Shown: positions 12,760 to 21,082, counted from the stretch's first letter. The stretch: 24,882 bases of DNA from an uncultured Lachnospiraceae bacterium (GCA_902489645.1 CABUAW010000038.1:1-24882); one strand, 5' to 3'. Notes: generated by a model not told the origin, from the letters alone. A program made the numbers and translations.

Positions 12760-13965
12760 ATGAATTTCAGAGATGTAGTCGTAGTCAGCGCCTGCAGAAC
12801 CCCTATTGGCAAATTTCAGGGACAGTTCTCCAGTCTGACAGCCAGAGATTTGGCCATTATCGCCGGTAAAGAAGCGATACGCCGTGCCGGTATTGACCCA
12901 AAAGCCGTCGATAGCTGTGCCATGGGTGAATTGTACACAGCCATGCAGGGCTCTCTTCCGGCCCGCCAGGTAAGTATGCGCATCGGTCTTGACCCTCGGA
13001 GCAACGCAGTCAGCGTCAATCAGAACTGTGCTTCAGGAATGCGTGCCATTGAAGTTCTTGCCAATGAAATCCAGCTTGGAAAAGCTGAAATTGGTCTGGC
13101 CATAGGCGTTGAAAGTATGACCAACGCACCGTACCTGTTATCCAAAGGCCGTATGGGGTATCGGATGGGAACCGGAGAAATCTATGATTCCATGCTTCAC
13201 GACGGTCTGTATGATGAACTGACCCCGGGCCACATGGGTGTGACTGCCGAAAATGTTGCAAAAATCTACGGTATCACCCGGGAAGAATGTGATGAACTGG
13301 CTGTGACAAGTCATCAGCGCGCCTGCGCCGCTATTGACGCCGGTCTTTTTGAAGATGAAATCGTTCCTGTCACTGTTCATACAAGAAAAGGGGATGTCGT
13401 TTACACAACGGATGAACATCCGATACGTAATTGTACGATTGACAAAATCAATAAAATGCGCCCTGCTTTCATAAAAGACGGCGTTATCACGGCAGCAAAT
13501 GCCTCCGGCATCAATGACGCTGCGGCGGCCGTCGTTCTCATGTCTGCTGATAAGGCCAAAGAATTAGGTTTAACTCCTATGGTTCGTCTGATTTATGCCT
13601 GCAGCGAGGGCGTCGCTCCGGAAATCATGGGCGTCGGCCCGGCCGTAGCCATTCCAAAATGCCTGAAAGCTGCCGGTCTTTCCTTTGACGACGTAGAATA
13701 CTGGGAAATCAACGAGGCCTTCTCCGCCCAGTTCATCGGCGTAGGACGTAAACTGAAGGAAGATTATGGTATCGAATTATCGATGGATAAAGTCAATCAC
13801 AACGGTTCGGGAATCGCGCTTGGACACCCGGTAGGATGCACTGGCCTTCGTATTGTCGTATCCTTAATTTATGAAATGATTCACAAAGATTATAAAATCG
13901 GCGGCGCTTCCCTCTGTGTAGGCGGCGGTCCAGCCATGGCTTCTCTCTGGACCAGAGATATATAA
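12760..13965 (+). CDS. Thiolase family protein (acetyl-CoA C-acetyltransferase type)
   Basis: The 401-residue protein is a full-length type II thiolase. The nucleophile is C90 in NQNCASGMR, the general base H356 in GHPVGCTG, and the second active Cys is C386 in LCVGGGP; the NEAF motif is also present. Such enzymes condense two acetyl-CoA to acetoacetyl-CoA or cleave 3-ketoacyl-CoA. It is divergent from standard clostridial ThlA around the nucleophile (NQNCASGM instead of NKVCGSGL), so chain-length preference is open. No butyrate-pathway partner (Hbd, Crt, Bcd) lies beside it. ATG 12760 has AAGGAGG 7 nt upstream. Confidence 0.93.
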   Translation: MNFRDVVVVSACRTPIGKFQGQFSSLTARDLAIIAGKEAIRRAGIDPKAVDSCAMGELYTAMQGSLPARQVSMRIGLDPRSNAVSVNQNCASGMRAIEVLANEIQLGKAEIGLAIGVESMTNAPYLLSKGRMGYRMGTGEIYDSMLHDGLYDELTPGHMGVTAENVAKIYGITREECDELAVTSHQRACAAIDAGLFEDEIVPVTVHTRKGDVVYTTDEHPIRNCTIDKINKMRPAFIKDGVITAANASGINDAAAAVVLMSADKAKELGLTPMVRLIYACSEGVAPEIMGVGPAVAIPKCLKAAGLSFDDVEYWEINEAFSAQFIGVGRKLKEDYGIELSMDKVNHNGSGIALGHPVGCTGLRIVVSLIYEMIHKDYKIGGASLCVGGGPAMASLWTRDI

Positions 13966-13971
13966 AATTTC

Positions 13972-14006
13972 AAGGCTCCATAGCTCTTCAAAAACTATGG
14001 AGCCTT
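13972..14006. terminator. Bidirectional terminator between thiolase and the convergent ATPase
   Basis: A perfect 12-bp stem (13972-13983 with 13995-14006, AAGGCTCCATAG) has an 11-nt loop. T-rich flanks are present on both sides. Confidence 0.88.
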
Positions 14007-14009
14007 TAC

Positions 14010-15008
14010 TTAATGCTCACGTATCCATTTATAAACCTGAATAATCACTGTCGGTATGACGGCCAGCAGATAAATCATCCCAAACTGGCCCGGCGTCAGT
14101 ACGGATACGAGGAACAAGCCTCTAAGTACCGGCACAAACAGTACAAGATTCAAAAAAAGCATACCTGCCGCAAAGGCGGCGAGACTATACCAGTTTCCCG
14201 AAAAACCGATTTTAAAGACGGAATGTTTGCTCCGGCAGTTAAATCCGTGGAAAAGACGGGCGGCCGTCAGCGTTGCAAAGGCCATCGTACTGGCCAGCGC
14301 CGCATCTCCCCGGCGCAGGCCCATATGGAAGGCGGTCATCGTAACGGCGGCAATCAAAGCGCCCTGAACCAAAATATCCGTCATAAATTTCTTTGTAAGA
14401 ATTCCTTCTTTCGGATTTCTTGGTTTTTCCGACAGCAAATCCTTTTCGGCCGGTTCCATGCCAATGGCGATGGCCGGCAAAGAATCGGTCAAAAGATTGA
14501 TGAACAGCAAATGTACTGGGGCAAACGGCACCGGAAGCGCCATGAGCGACGTATATAACACGCTCAAAATTCCGGCCATATTTCCCGAAAGTAAAAACTG
14601 AATCGCATTTTTAATATTCCGGTATACATTCCGGCCGTTGGCGACCGCCTTGATAATTGTTGCAAAATTATCATCCGTAAGAATCATGGACGCCGCATCC
14701 TTGGATACTTCGGTTCCCGTAATCCCCATGGCCACACCGATATCCGCTTTTTTGAGCGCAGGGGCATCATTCACACCGTCGCCGGTCATGGAAACCACGT
14801 TTCCGCGCCGCTGCCATGCATCGACAATGCGGATTTTATTTTCCGGCGATACCCGGGCATAGACCGATATCCGGTCAATTTTTTCATCCAGCGCTTCATC
14901 CGGCATGGCGTCCAGCTCCGGTCCGGTCACCGCCAAATCGCCGTCTTCAAAAATGCCAATTTGACGGGCAATGGCCGTCGCCGTAATCTTATGGTCCCCC
15001 GTAATCAT
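14010..15008 (-). CDS. P-type ATPase, C-terminal part (end of P domain and last membrane helices)
   Basis: This 332-residue frame starts at MITGDHKITA and carries TGDGVNDAPALKKADIG (Mg2+-binding hinge of the P domain). Membrane segments with NMAGILSV and FINLLTDSLPAIAIGMEP (M5/M6 cation site) and four more helices follow. ATG 15008 overlaps the preceding stop (ATGA) and has no ribosome site of its own, so if translated it depends on reinitiation. Confidence 0.8.
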   Translation of the reverse strand: MITGDHKITATAIARQIGIFEDGDLAVTGPELDAMPDEALDEKIDRISVYARVSPENKIRIVDAWQRRGNVVSMTGDGVNDAPALKKADIGVAMGITGTEVSKDAASMILTDDNFATIIKAVANGRNVYRNIKNAIQFLLSGNMAGILSVLYTSLMALPVPFAPVHLLFINLLTDSLPAIAIGMEPAEKDLLSEKPRNPKEGILTKKFMTDILVQGALIAAVTMTAFHMGLRRGDAALASTMAFATLTAARLFHGFNCRSKHSVFKIGFSGNWYSLAAFAAGMLFLNLVLFVPVLRGLFLVSVLTPGQFGMIYLLAVIPTVIIQVYKWIREH

Positions 15009-16606
15009 AATCGGCCGGATACCCGCCCGTTTTGCATCGCAACAGCTTCGGCCGATTCCTCTCTCGGCGGGTCAATCATCGAAATCAGTCCAAGAAAAAT
15101 ATAATCCTTTTCCGAATCCAGCGAAAGGCTTTCATTTTCCTCTGCTTCACGGTAAGCAAAGGCTAAAACCCGCAGACCATTTTCAGAAAAACAAAGATTC
15201 TGATTCAAAATCGCTTCACGGTCATTTTCTTCTATTGCCCGGATTCCTTCCGAAGTTCGTATACGTGTGGTCCGCTCCAGCAGCACATCCAACGCCCCTT
15301 TGGTCAGCAGCGTCGGCACGCCGTGAAGGCGGTACTTCGTCGTCATCAGTTTCCTATCGGAATCAAAGGGAATTTCTTCAAGACGGGGCATCATATCCCG
15401 AATAGCCATTTCCGGCACGTCAATTTTCCGTACCATTTCTACCAGAGAATATTCGGTCGGGTCCCCGATGCCCTTTCCGTCAACAATCGCCGAATCATTT
15501 GTGAGAATCGCATCATAAAGCAGATAGCGGTGTAATTGATTTTTTAAATCGATGGCCTCCGGAGCTATCACTTTTCCGTCAATATAAATATTCTGAACGG
15601 TCATTTTGTTCTGGGTCAATGTTCCCGTTTTATCCGAACAAATAACGGACACGCATCCCAGACTTTCCACCGCTTTCAGTTCCTTAATGATGGCATGCTC
15701 TTTCGCCATTTTTTGCGTTCCCATGGCCTGCACAATCGTTACAATAGAACTCAAGGCTTCCGGTATCGCCGCCACAGCCAGGGCCACCGCAAACATCATG
15801 GCGTCCAGCACCGGCATCTGACGATAAAGACTCAGGGCAAAAACAGCCGCGCAAATCACCATAATTACCATCGCCAGCTTACTGCTGAACTGGTCCAGAC
15901 TGACCTGGAGCGGTGTTTTTTTCTCCTTTGTCTCATTCATTAAACTGGCAATCTTGCCGATTTCCGTGTCCATCCCCGTTCCCGTCACAACAACGACACC
16001 GCGGCCATAGGTCACCAGGCTGCTTGAATAAACCATATTTGACCGTTCAGCCAGGGGTACTTCTCCGTCGATGACCGCTTCGGTTTTGTCCACACTGGCC
16101 GATTCTCCGGTCAGCGAGCTTTCATTCACCTGAAGTGAATAGCTGTTCAGAACCCTTCCGTCGGCCACAACCAAATCGCCCGCCTCTAACAGCAAAATAT
16201 CGCCGGGCACCACCGCCTTTGACGGTATCTCCATCTTTTGTCCGTCCCGAATCACCCGAGCCGACGGTGATGACAACGATTTCAGACTATCCAGCGATTT
16301 TTCGGCCTTTTTGTGCTGAACGGTTCCCAAAATTGCATTTAAAATGATAACTGCGATAATAACAATGGTACTTTCTTCGCTGCCCGTGAACGCCGAAATA
16401 GCCGCGGCAATAATCAAAATAATCACTAACAGGTCCGCAAACTGGGATAAAAAGACCTGAAATGTACTCTTTCTCTTTCCCGCTTCCAGCACATTTTCCC
16501 CTTTATCCCCAAGAAGCTGCGCTGCGGCCTCCGACGTATGTCCATCCTTTGTCACATGAAGAGCTTCTAAAATGTCTTCCTCTGTCCGTTGATACCATGT
16601 CCTCAT
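15005..16606 (-). CDS. P-type ATPase, N-terminal part (actuator, P and N domains, helices M1-M4)
   Basis: This 533-residue frame carries M1-M2 (about 55-95), actuator TGES (167-170), M3-M4 with IPEAL (281-285), phosphorylated D325 in CSDKTGTLT, and the nucleotide domain. It reaches MIDPPREE before the last nine residues go out of frame. I chose ATG 16606 because AGGAGG lies 7 nt before it; an in-frame ATG eight codons upstream has no such site. Confidence 0.85.
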   Translation of the reverse strand: MRTWYQRTEEDILEALHVTKDGHTSEAAAQLLGDKGENVLEAGKRKSTFQVFLSQFADLLVIILIIAAAISAFTGSEESTIVIIAVIILNAILGTVQHKKAEKSLDSLKSLSSPSARVIRDGQKMEIPSKAVVPGDILLLEAGDLVVADGRVLNSYSLQVNESSLTGESASVDKTEAVIDGEVPLAERSNMVYSSSLVTYGRGVVVVTGTGMDTEIGKIASLMNETKEKKTPLQVSLDQFSSKLAMVIMVICAAVFALSLYRQMPVLDAMMFAVALAVAAIPEALSSIVTIVQAMGTQKMAKEHAIIKELKAVESLGCVSVICSDKTGTLTQNKMTVQNIYIDGKVIAPEAIDLKNQLHRYLLYDAILTNDSAIVDGKGIGDPTEYSLVEMVRKIDVPEMAIRDMMPRLEEIPFDSDRKLMTTKYRLHGVPTLLTKGALDVLLERTTRIRTSEGIRAIEENDREAILNQNLCFSENGLRVLAFAYREAEENESLSLDSEKDYIFLGLISMIDPPREESAEAVAMQNGRVSGRL

Positions 16607-16667
16607 ATTTATTCCTCCTTCATGGGCCAAATTTTTCCGCTTTATTGTATTTTTTGTACGTTTTGCG

Positions 16668-16740
16668 AAAAAAAGAAGAGACTTCCAATGTATCTATTTA
16701 GATTTCCCAGCTTCTCTCAAATAGATACATTAAAAGTCTC
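16668..16740 (-). terminator. Expression-platform terminator of the Mn2+ riboswitch
   Basis: GAGACTT (16740-16734 on the minus strand) and an adjoining 13-bp arm pair with 16699-16678, giving a 7+13 bp stem with a 19-nt loop. TTC and seven T follow (16674-16668). Its 5' arm contains the sequence that closes the aptamer P1 stem, so the two structures exclude each other. Confidence 0.88.
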
Positions 16741-16825
16741 GTAACCATTCACTTTATGGTATACACCACCAGACCCCTCAGAGCCGCGATTGTTGACGGT
16801 GTATTTCTACTACTCCCCTTTAATG
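16728..16825 (-). promoter_or_regulatory. yybP-ykoY Mn2+ riboswitch aptamer
   Basis: On the minus strand P1 is CATTAAA (16825-16819) with TTTAATG (16734-16728). Next come the conserved GGGGAGTAG, a P3 hairpin closed by ATACACC/GGTGTAT with CGTCAACA and GGCTCTGAGGGG-type conserved segments, an ACCAT/ATGGT hairpin, and ACGAGAC before the P1 closing strand. These are the defining elements of yybP-ykoY, the Mn2+ sensor that controls Mn2+ exporters. Mn2+ binding should stabilise P1, prevent the terminator and turn on the ATPase. It fills most of the 327-bp gap between the ATPase and tRNA-Arg. Confidence 0.92.
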
Positions 16826-16863
16826 AAAGCCCGTTCCAGGCCAACATATCATAATTTTTATCA

Positions 16864-16892
16864 AGTATACTCGTTTTACCATATAAAGTCAA
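16864..16892 (-). promoter_or_regulatory. Promoter of the riboswitch-ATPase transcript
   Basis: TTGACT (16892-16887), 17 bp, TATACT (16869-16864) on the minus strand. Predicted start near 16857, about 30 nt before the aptamer. Confidence 0.82.
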
Positions 16893-16929
16893 GAAAAAAG
16901 TCCTTGCAAAATCAGATTTTGCAAGGACT
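16893..16929 (-). terminator. Terminator of tRNA-Arg(ACG)
   Basis: AGTCCTTGCAAAAT and its complement form a near-perfect palindrome (16899-16929). TTTTTTC follows on the minus strand. Confidence 0.88.
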
Positions 16930-16933
16930 CTGC

Positions 16934-17007
16934 CGTGCGTTAGAGGATTCGAACCCCCGACCTTTTGGTCCGTAGCCAAACGCTCTATCCAGCTGAGCTA
17001 AACGCAC
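16934..17007 (-). tRNA. tRNA-Arg (anticodon ACG)
   Basis: The acceptor GTGCGTT pairs with AACGCAC. The anticodon stem TTTGG/CCAAA encloses CTACGGA with ACG, and the T-arm GGGGTTCGAATCC is canonical. It is a single-gene unit with its own promoter and terminator. Confidence 0.97.
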
Positions 17008-17027
17008 ATGTCTTAACAACAGTAGTT

Positions 17028-17056
17028 ATTTTACAATGTTTTTCTACTGTTGTCAA
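17028..17056 (-). promoter_or_regulatory. Promoter of tRNA-Arg(ACG)
   Basis: TTGACA (17056-17051), 17 bp, TAAAAT (17033-17028). A 9-bp inverted repeat CAACAGTAG (17017-17025 and 17044-17052) overlaps it. The hairpin could also slow readthrough from the transporter operon, but it has no U-tract. Confidence 0.7.
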
Positions 17057-17071
17057 GCACTATTTTAAAAT

Positions 17072-18247
17072 TTATTTGAGCAATGCTGTCTCTAAATCGG
17101 TAAGCATATAATCAAGTGCTGTAATACCGCCTTCTGCAGTATACCATACAGCCGGATGCTCAAGATATACGATATTTCCGTTCTGGTAAGCATCTGTGCC
17201 CATAACCAGTTCATTTTCCATAATTTCCTGAGCTAACTGAGCGCCGTCTGTGCCGATGGCTGCATCACGGTCCATAACAAAGATATAATCCGGATTTAAA
17301 GAAACAATCAGTTCAAAGGAAGCTTCATTACCATGAGTGGCTGTTGTAGCTCCGCTGCTTTCGCCGCCTTCACTGTTTTCGCTGCCCTGGCCACCACGGC
17401 CGCCGCCTTCACCAGTTTCGCCGCTCTGGCCTCCACGGCCACCGCCGCCGCCATTGCCGCCACGGCCGCTTCCGCTGCTGCTTGCCGCTGCTTCAAGACC
17501 GATATTTTCAAATCCAATTTCCCGGCCGATGATGGAGCATCGTCCGTCATTTCCAAGAACATTAAAGCTTCCGCTTGTACACATACCAACAACGGCTGTC
17601 TTTCCTTCAGCAAATTCACCTAAAGCTGCAATTCTGTTGTCAAAGCCTTCCAGTTTTTCAGCGATTTCATCTTCCAGTCCGAAAATAGAAGCAACGGTTG
17701 TCGCATTGTCACGGACACTTTCAATAAGACCCTTTTCTGTATCTGTCGCTATGTAAACTACCGGTGCGATTTCACTTAAAGCGTCATAGGAAGCGCTCAG
17801 ACGTCCGCCAATAAAGATAATATCCGGTTCACAAGCCATAACCGCTTCCAAATCCGCTTCTTTAATTGTTCCTAAATTTACAATATTTTCATCCTCTACA
17901 TAAGACTGAAGATAATCAATCGTTGTATTGGCGCAGCCAACAACACGGTCGCCCAGTCCCAGGTTATCCAGAATGTCCAGGCATGCCAAATCCAGAATGG
18001 CAATACGCTGAGGGTCATAAGGAACCTCGATGTCACTTAATTCCGCATTGGCATTCAACGCCTGAATAGTGATTGTTTCCGGTTTTTCCTCGGAAGCTTC
18101 CTCTGTGGCCGATTCTGCGGCTGTTGTTGTTTCAGCGGCGCTTTCTGTTGTTTCTGTTGATGAGGACGAACTGCCGCTTCCGCAGGCTACAAGTCCGGCT
18201 ACCATAACGGCCGCAAGTGTGAGAGATAAAATTTTTTTCATGTTCAT
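17072..18247 (-). CDS. Iron-chelate (siderophore) ABC transporter substrate-binding lipoprotein with a Gly-rich insertion
   Basis: The 391-residue lipoprotein has a lipobox LVAC (Cys22) and a Ser/Thr/Glu-rich linker (about 24-56). A class III binding fold follows, with PQRIAILDLACLDILDNLG, LEAVMACEPDIIFIGGR and NPDYIFVMDRDAAIG, closest in my reading to YclQ/CeuE-type catecholate siderophore binders. Residues about 256-302 are an unusual low-complexity Gly/Ser/Glu/Arg stretch with repeated RGG, inserted between GREIGFENIGLEAAA and THGNEASFE, which are close together in relatives. Start ATG 18247 or 18241; AGGAG fits either. It is last in the operon, 37 nt after the ATPase gene. Confidence 0.9.
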   Translation of the reverse strand: MNMKKILSLTLAAVMVAGLVACGSGSSSSSTETTESAAETTTAAESATEEASEEKPETITIQALNANAELSDIEVPYDPQRIAILDLACLDILDNLGLGDRVVGCANTTIDYLQSYVEDENIVNLGTIKEADLEAVMACEPDIIFIGGRLSASYDALSEIAPVVYIATDTEKGLIESVRDNATTVASIFGLEDEIAEKLEGFDNRIAALGEFAEGKTAVVGMCTSGSFNVLGNDGRCSIIGREIGFENIGLEAAASSSGSGRGGNGGGGGRGGQSGETGEGGGRGGQGSENSEGGESSGATTATHGNEASFELIVSLNPDYIFVMDRDAAIGTDGAQLAQEIMENELVMGTDAYQNGNIVYLEHPAVWYTAEGGITALDYMLTDLETALLK

Positions 18248-18284
18248 AAAACTCCTTTCAAAAAAGTACTGAAATAATAGTAAA

Positions 18285-19037
18285 TTAATAATAGATGGAC
18301 AAAGGCCTTCCCTCTATTTCCATAATTTCAAAATCTACATTGTAGATTTCGGACAGATTCTCCTTCGTCATCACCTCCTCAACTGTGCCGAATTTTGCTA
18401 TCTTTCCGTCTTTAAAAGCACAGATATAGTCTGAATAAAATGCCGCGTAATTAATCTCATGCAGCACTAAAATTACCGTCTTGCCCAGCTCATCGCAGAG
18501 CCGACGGACAATTTTCATCATATTTGTGGCGTGGTAGATGTCCAGGTTGTTGGTTGGTTCATCCAGAAGAACGTATTCCGTATCCTGTGCGATAACCATG
18601 GCAATGTAAGCCCGCTGTCTCTGTCCGCCGGACAGTTCATCAATGAACTGGTCTTCGAATTCCTGCAATTCCATATACTCGATTGCCCGGTTAATAATCT
18701 GTTCATCTTCCTTTGTTGTACGGCCACCGGAATAAGGAAACCGTCCAAAGGTTACAAGCTCCCGGACCGTCAGTTTCATTTGAACATTATTGGTCTGGGT
18801 TAAAATGGCCAGCCGCTTCGCCAGCTCCTTGCTTTTCCATTTTCCTATGTCTTTCCCTTCAAAATCCACAATACCGCTATCCTGAACAATCAGCCGGGAT
18901 ATCATTCCCATTACCGTAGATTTTCCGGCGCCATTCGGTCCTATCAAAGAAATGACCTTTCCCTTTGGAATCTCAAAGTTGACCGCATCCACCACGGTCT
19001 TTCCGTCATATTTTTTTGTCAAGTCTTTTACAAACAT
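18285..19037 (-). CDS. Iron-chelate ABC transporter ATP-binding protein
   Basis: The 250-residue protein is a FecE/YclP-type ATPase with Walker A GPNGAGKST (34-42), Q-loop TQTNN, signature LSGGQRQRA, Walker B VLLDEPTNNLD and H-loop VLHEINYA. It powers import through the two permeases encoded upstream. ATG 19037 lies 3 nt after the permease stop, with AGGAGGG 8 nt upstream. Confidence 0.95.
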   Translation of the reverse strand: MFVKDLTKKYDGKTVVDAVNFEIPKGKVISLIGPNGAGKSTVMGMISRLIVQDSGIVDFEGKDIGKWKSKELAKRLAILTQTNNVQMKLTVRELVTFGRFPYSGGRTTKEDEQIINRAIEYMELQEFEDQFIDELSGGQRQRAYIAMVIAQDTEYVLLDEPTNNLDIYHATNMMKIVRRLCDELGKTVILVLHEINYAAFYSDYICAFKDGKIAKFGTVEEVMTKENLSEIYNVDFEIMEIEGRPLSIYY

Positions 19038-19040
19038 ACA

Positions 19041-20018
19041 TCAAACCCTCCTGTTTGCAAGCAGAAGATACAGGAAATAGATACCGCCGCCCACAGAAAT
19101 AAATACGCTGATTGGAACCGAATAAACGTAAACACGCTCAACAATGAGCTGACCTCCGACAAGAACAATCATGCCGAAAAGGGTCGCCCCCAAAATCAGG
19201 TAGACATGACGGTAGGTTTTTAACAACTGCCTTGAAAGATTGGCGATAATCAATCCCAGGAAAGATATTGGTCCTACCATCGCCGTGGCTACGGCAATAC
19301 ACAGGGTAACACCCAACAGCAATCGGCGGATACATTTGTCATAGTCCACGCCCAGATTAACCGCCTGGTCTTTGCCAAGTGTAAGTACATCCAGCAATGC
19401 CAGTTCTTTCCGAAGGAAGAAAATCAACGCCGCAATAACGATTAATGAAAGAACAATAACCTCCGAATGAATATTGCTGAAGCTGGCAACCAGGCTCACC
19501 AGAAGCGTTTCATATTCATTTGGGTCCATAATACGTGTTAAAGTTGTCTGAATACTTGAGAAAAAGGAGGAGAGGACTGTACCAATCAATAACACGTATA
19601 GGACATTATGATGGGTTTTCTTAAATAAATAACTATAAATTACCGTAGCAACAATTCCCATCAACACCAAATCCACGATAAATGATAAATTCGTATTTAC
19701 AGCTAAAAGACTGCCTGAACCGGCCACAAACACAACGGCCGTATGTATCAGTGTGTATAATGCATTCATGCCGAGCAGACACGGCGTAACAATGGTATTA
19801 TTGATAATCGACTGAAAAACGATAGAAGCTCCGCCAATAGCAAAGGCTGTTATCAACATGACAATAAGCTTCGGAGTACGGATTTTCATTGAATACTGGA
19901 CAAGCTTTGTATTTCCAAATTTAACTCCGATAACCATATAGCCGATGGCACACAATACGATAATAATCGCCATAATTGCTAATTTCCGCTGATTGGAACG
20001 AATCGCCTTTGTATTCAC
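19041..20018 (-). CDS. Iron-chelate ABC transporter permease 2 (FecCD family, YclO-like)
   Basis: This 325-residue FecCD/BtuC-type permease has about 9-10 membrane helices. FQSIINNTIVTPCLLGMNAL corresponds to the family's F-Q-x-x-x-x-N-P-L-A-x-P-x-x-L-G-x region, and GPISFLGLIIANLSRQLL to the conserved G-x-I-x-F-x-G-L-x-x-P/A-x. GTG 20018 is the start because AAGGAGG lies 9 nt upstream, and it overlaps the stop of permease 1 as GTGA. An upstream in-frame ATG would add 14 residues inside the previous gene. Confidence 0.93.
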   Translation of the reverse strand: MNTKAIRSNQRKLAIMAIIIVLCAIGYMVIGVKFGNTKLVQYSMKIRTPKLIVMLITAFAIGGASIVFQSIINNTIVTPCLLGMNALYTLIHTAVVFVAGSGSLLAVNTNLSFIVDLVLMGIVATVIYSYLFKKTHHNVLYVLLIGTVLSSFFSSIQTTLTRIMDPNEYETLLVSLVASFSNIHSEVIVLSLIVIAALIFFLRKELALLDVLTLGKDQAVNLGVDYDKCIRRLLLGVTLCIAVATAMVGPISFLGLIIANLSRQLLKTYRHVYLILGATLFGMIVLVGGQLIVERVYVYSVPISVFISVGGGIYFLYLLLANRRV

Positions 20019-21058
20019 TTCGTATCGCCTCCTTCCTGGGCCGAAACAACGGCCGCACAACTGCTATGGCCGACGCCGCCCAAACGAACCGCTTTACGGC
20101 CATGATTTAATCGATAAATTAACAATCCCACAAAAATAATGCTTCCGACAATACCGATAATCAACTCAATCGGCAATTCATACGGTGCAATGACCACCCG
20201 GCCCAGCATATCGCATATCAGCACGAAAATCGCGCCAAACAGCCCCGTATCCACCAATGTACCTCGAATTTTATCGCCTTTGAACATGGCCACCAGGTTC
20301 GGTACAATCAGGCCGATATAAGAGATTGAACCCACGATGACAACTACCGAAGCCGTAATCATCGCCGCAATCGTCAGACCCATAAACAAAATGAGATTAT
20401 AATGCACACCGAGATTCTGAGAAAAATCCTTTCCCATACCTACGATGTTAAAATGATTTGCAAATATAAACGCCAGAATGACCAGCGGCACCACCAGATA
20501 AACAATCTCATAGCGTCCGCGTATGACCATCGAAAAATGTCCCACCAGCCAGGTGGACAGCGCCTGGGTCATATCATACTTATAGGCCAGATAGTTTGTT
20601 ATACCGTTGATGACATTGCCGAACATAATTCCGACCAGCGGTACCATGACCACATCCTTAAACTGAATCCTCTGAATAAACCATACAAATATCCAAGTCC
20701 CTAAAATTGCAAAAACAAAGGCTAAAATTGCCCGGCTCCATAAGGTTGATTTCGGCATAAATAAAAGCGCCAGTAAAATTCCGAACTGGGCCGATGAAAT
20801 TGTTGCTCCGGTTGTCGGTGAAACAAACTTATTCATGCACAATTGCTGCATAATCAGACCAGCCACACTCATTCCTACGCCCGTACATAAAATCGCCAAC
20901 AGTCGGGGCAGCCGTGAAATCAAAAATATCTCTATCTGCATCACATCGCCGCTTAACAGTGAAGATAATTCCACATCCAAAACTCCGATGAACAATGACC
21001 AGACAGACAATACGGCTAATACAACTGCGAGAAAAATTGTTATTCCATATTTTTTAAT
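20015..21058 (-). CDS. Iron-chelate ABC transporter permease 1 (FecCD family, YclN-like), probable ATT start
   Basis: This FecCD-type permease contains MSVAGLIMQQLCMNKFVSP and GSISYIGLIVPNLVA, the two family hallmarks, and about 9-10 helices. The only ATG/GTG/TTG candidate near the N-terminus is TTG 21010, which has no ribosome site and cuts off half of helix 1. The frame continues upstream to two ATT codons (21061 and 21058), and GGGAGG at 21072-21067 is ideally placed (8 nt) before ATT 21058. That gives KKYGITIFLAVVLAVLSVW as a normal first membrane helix. I therefore propose ATT initiation, giving 347 residues; the conservative call is 20015-21010. It heads the operon behind iron box E. 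Confidence 0.85.
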   Translation of the reverse strand: MKKYGITIFLAVVLAVLSVWSLFIGVLDVELSSLLSGDVMQIEIFLISRLPRLLAILCTGVGMSVAGLIMQQLCMNKFVSPTTGATISSAQFGILLALLFMPKSTLWSRAILAFVFAILGTWIFVWFIQRIQFKDVVMVPLVGIMFGNVINGITNYLAYKYDMTQALSTWLVGHFSMVIRGRYEIVYLVVPLVILAFIFANHFNIVGMGKDFSQNLGVHYNLILFMGLTIAAMITASVVVIVGSISYIGLIVPNLVAMFKGDKIRGTLVDTGLFGAIFVLICDMLGRVVIAPYELPIELIIGIVGSIIFVGLLIYRLNHGRKAVRLGGVGHSSCAAVVSAQEGGDTK

Positions 21059-21082
21059 AATGAGGACCTCCCTTCTTCTGTA

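Larger units (their letters stand above)
14010..16606 (-). pseudogene. Cation-translocating P-type ATPase (Ca2+/Mn2+, P2A-like), interrupted by a -1 frameshift
   Basis: Together the two frames below form one ~865-residue P2-type ATPase that would move divalent cations across the cytoplasmic membrane using ATP. All hallmarks are present across the two parts: TGES, IPEAL, CSDKTGT, MITGDHK and TGDGVNDAPAL, and the C-terminal membrane helices. The reading frame breaks near 15035: the first frame reads EAVAM then QNGRVSGRL and stop, while the next frame encodes the expected AKRAGIRPIMITGDHK. Restoring one base in GCG-AT-GCA recovers EAVA-x-AKRAG exactly as the family expects. The yybP-ykoY Mn2+ riboswitch in front suggests Mn2+ export, as in Lactococcus YoaB. 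It could be a pseudogene, an assembly error, or a split coupled gene (stop and ATG overlap as ATGA). Confidence 0.8.

Noticed and set aside
15028..15042. Programmed -1 ribosomal frameshifting as the explanation of the split ATPase
   Set aside because: The junction lacks a canonical X-XXY-YYZ heptamer and I see no clear downstream stimulatory structure; deletion or reinitiation is simpler.
17333..17756. Plus-strand frames rich in Ala/Pro opposite the iron-chelate-binding protein
   Set aside because: They mirror the glycine-rich insert on the coding strand and lack initiation signals.
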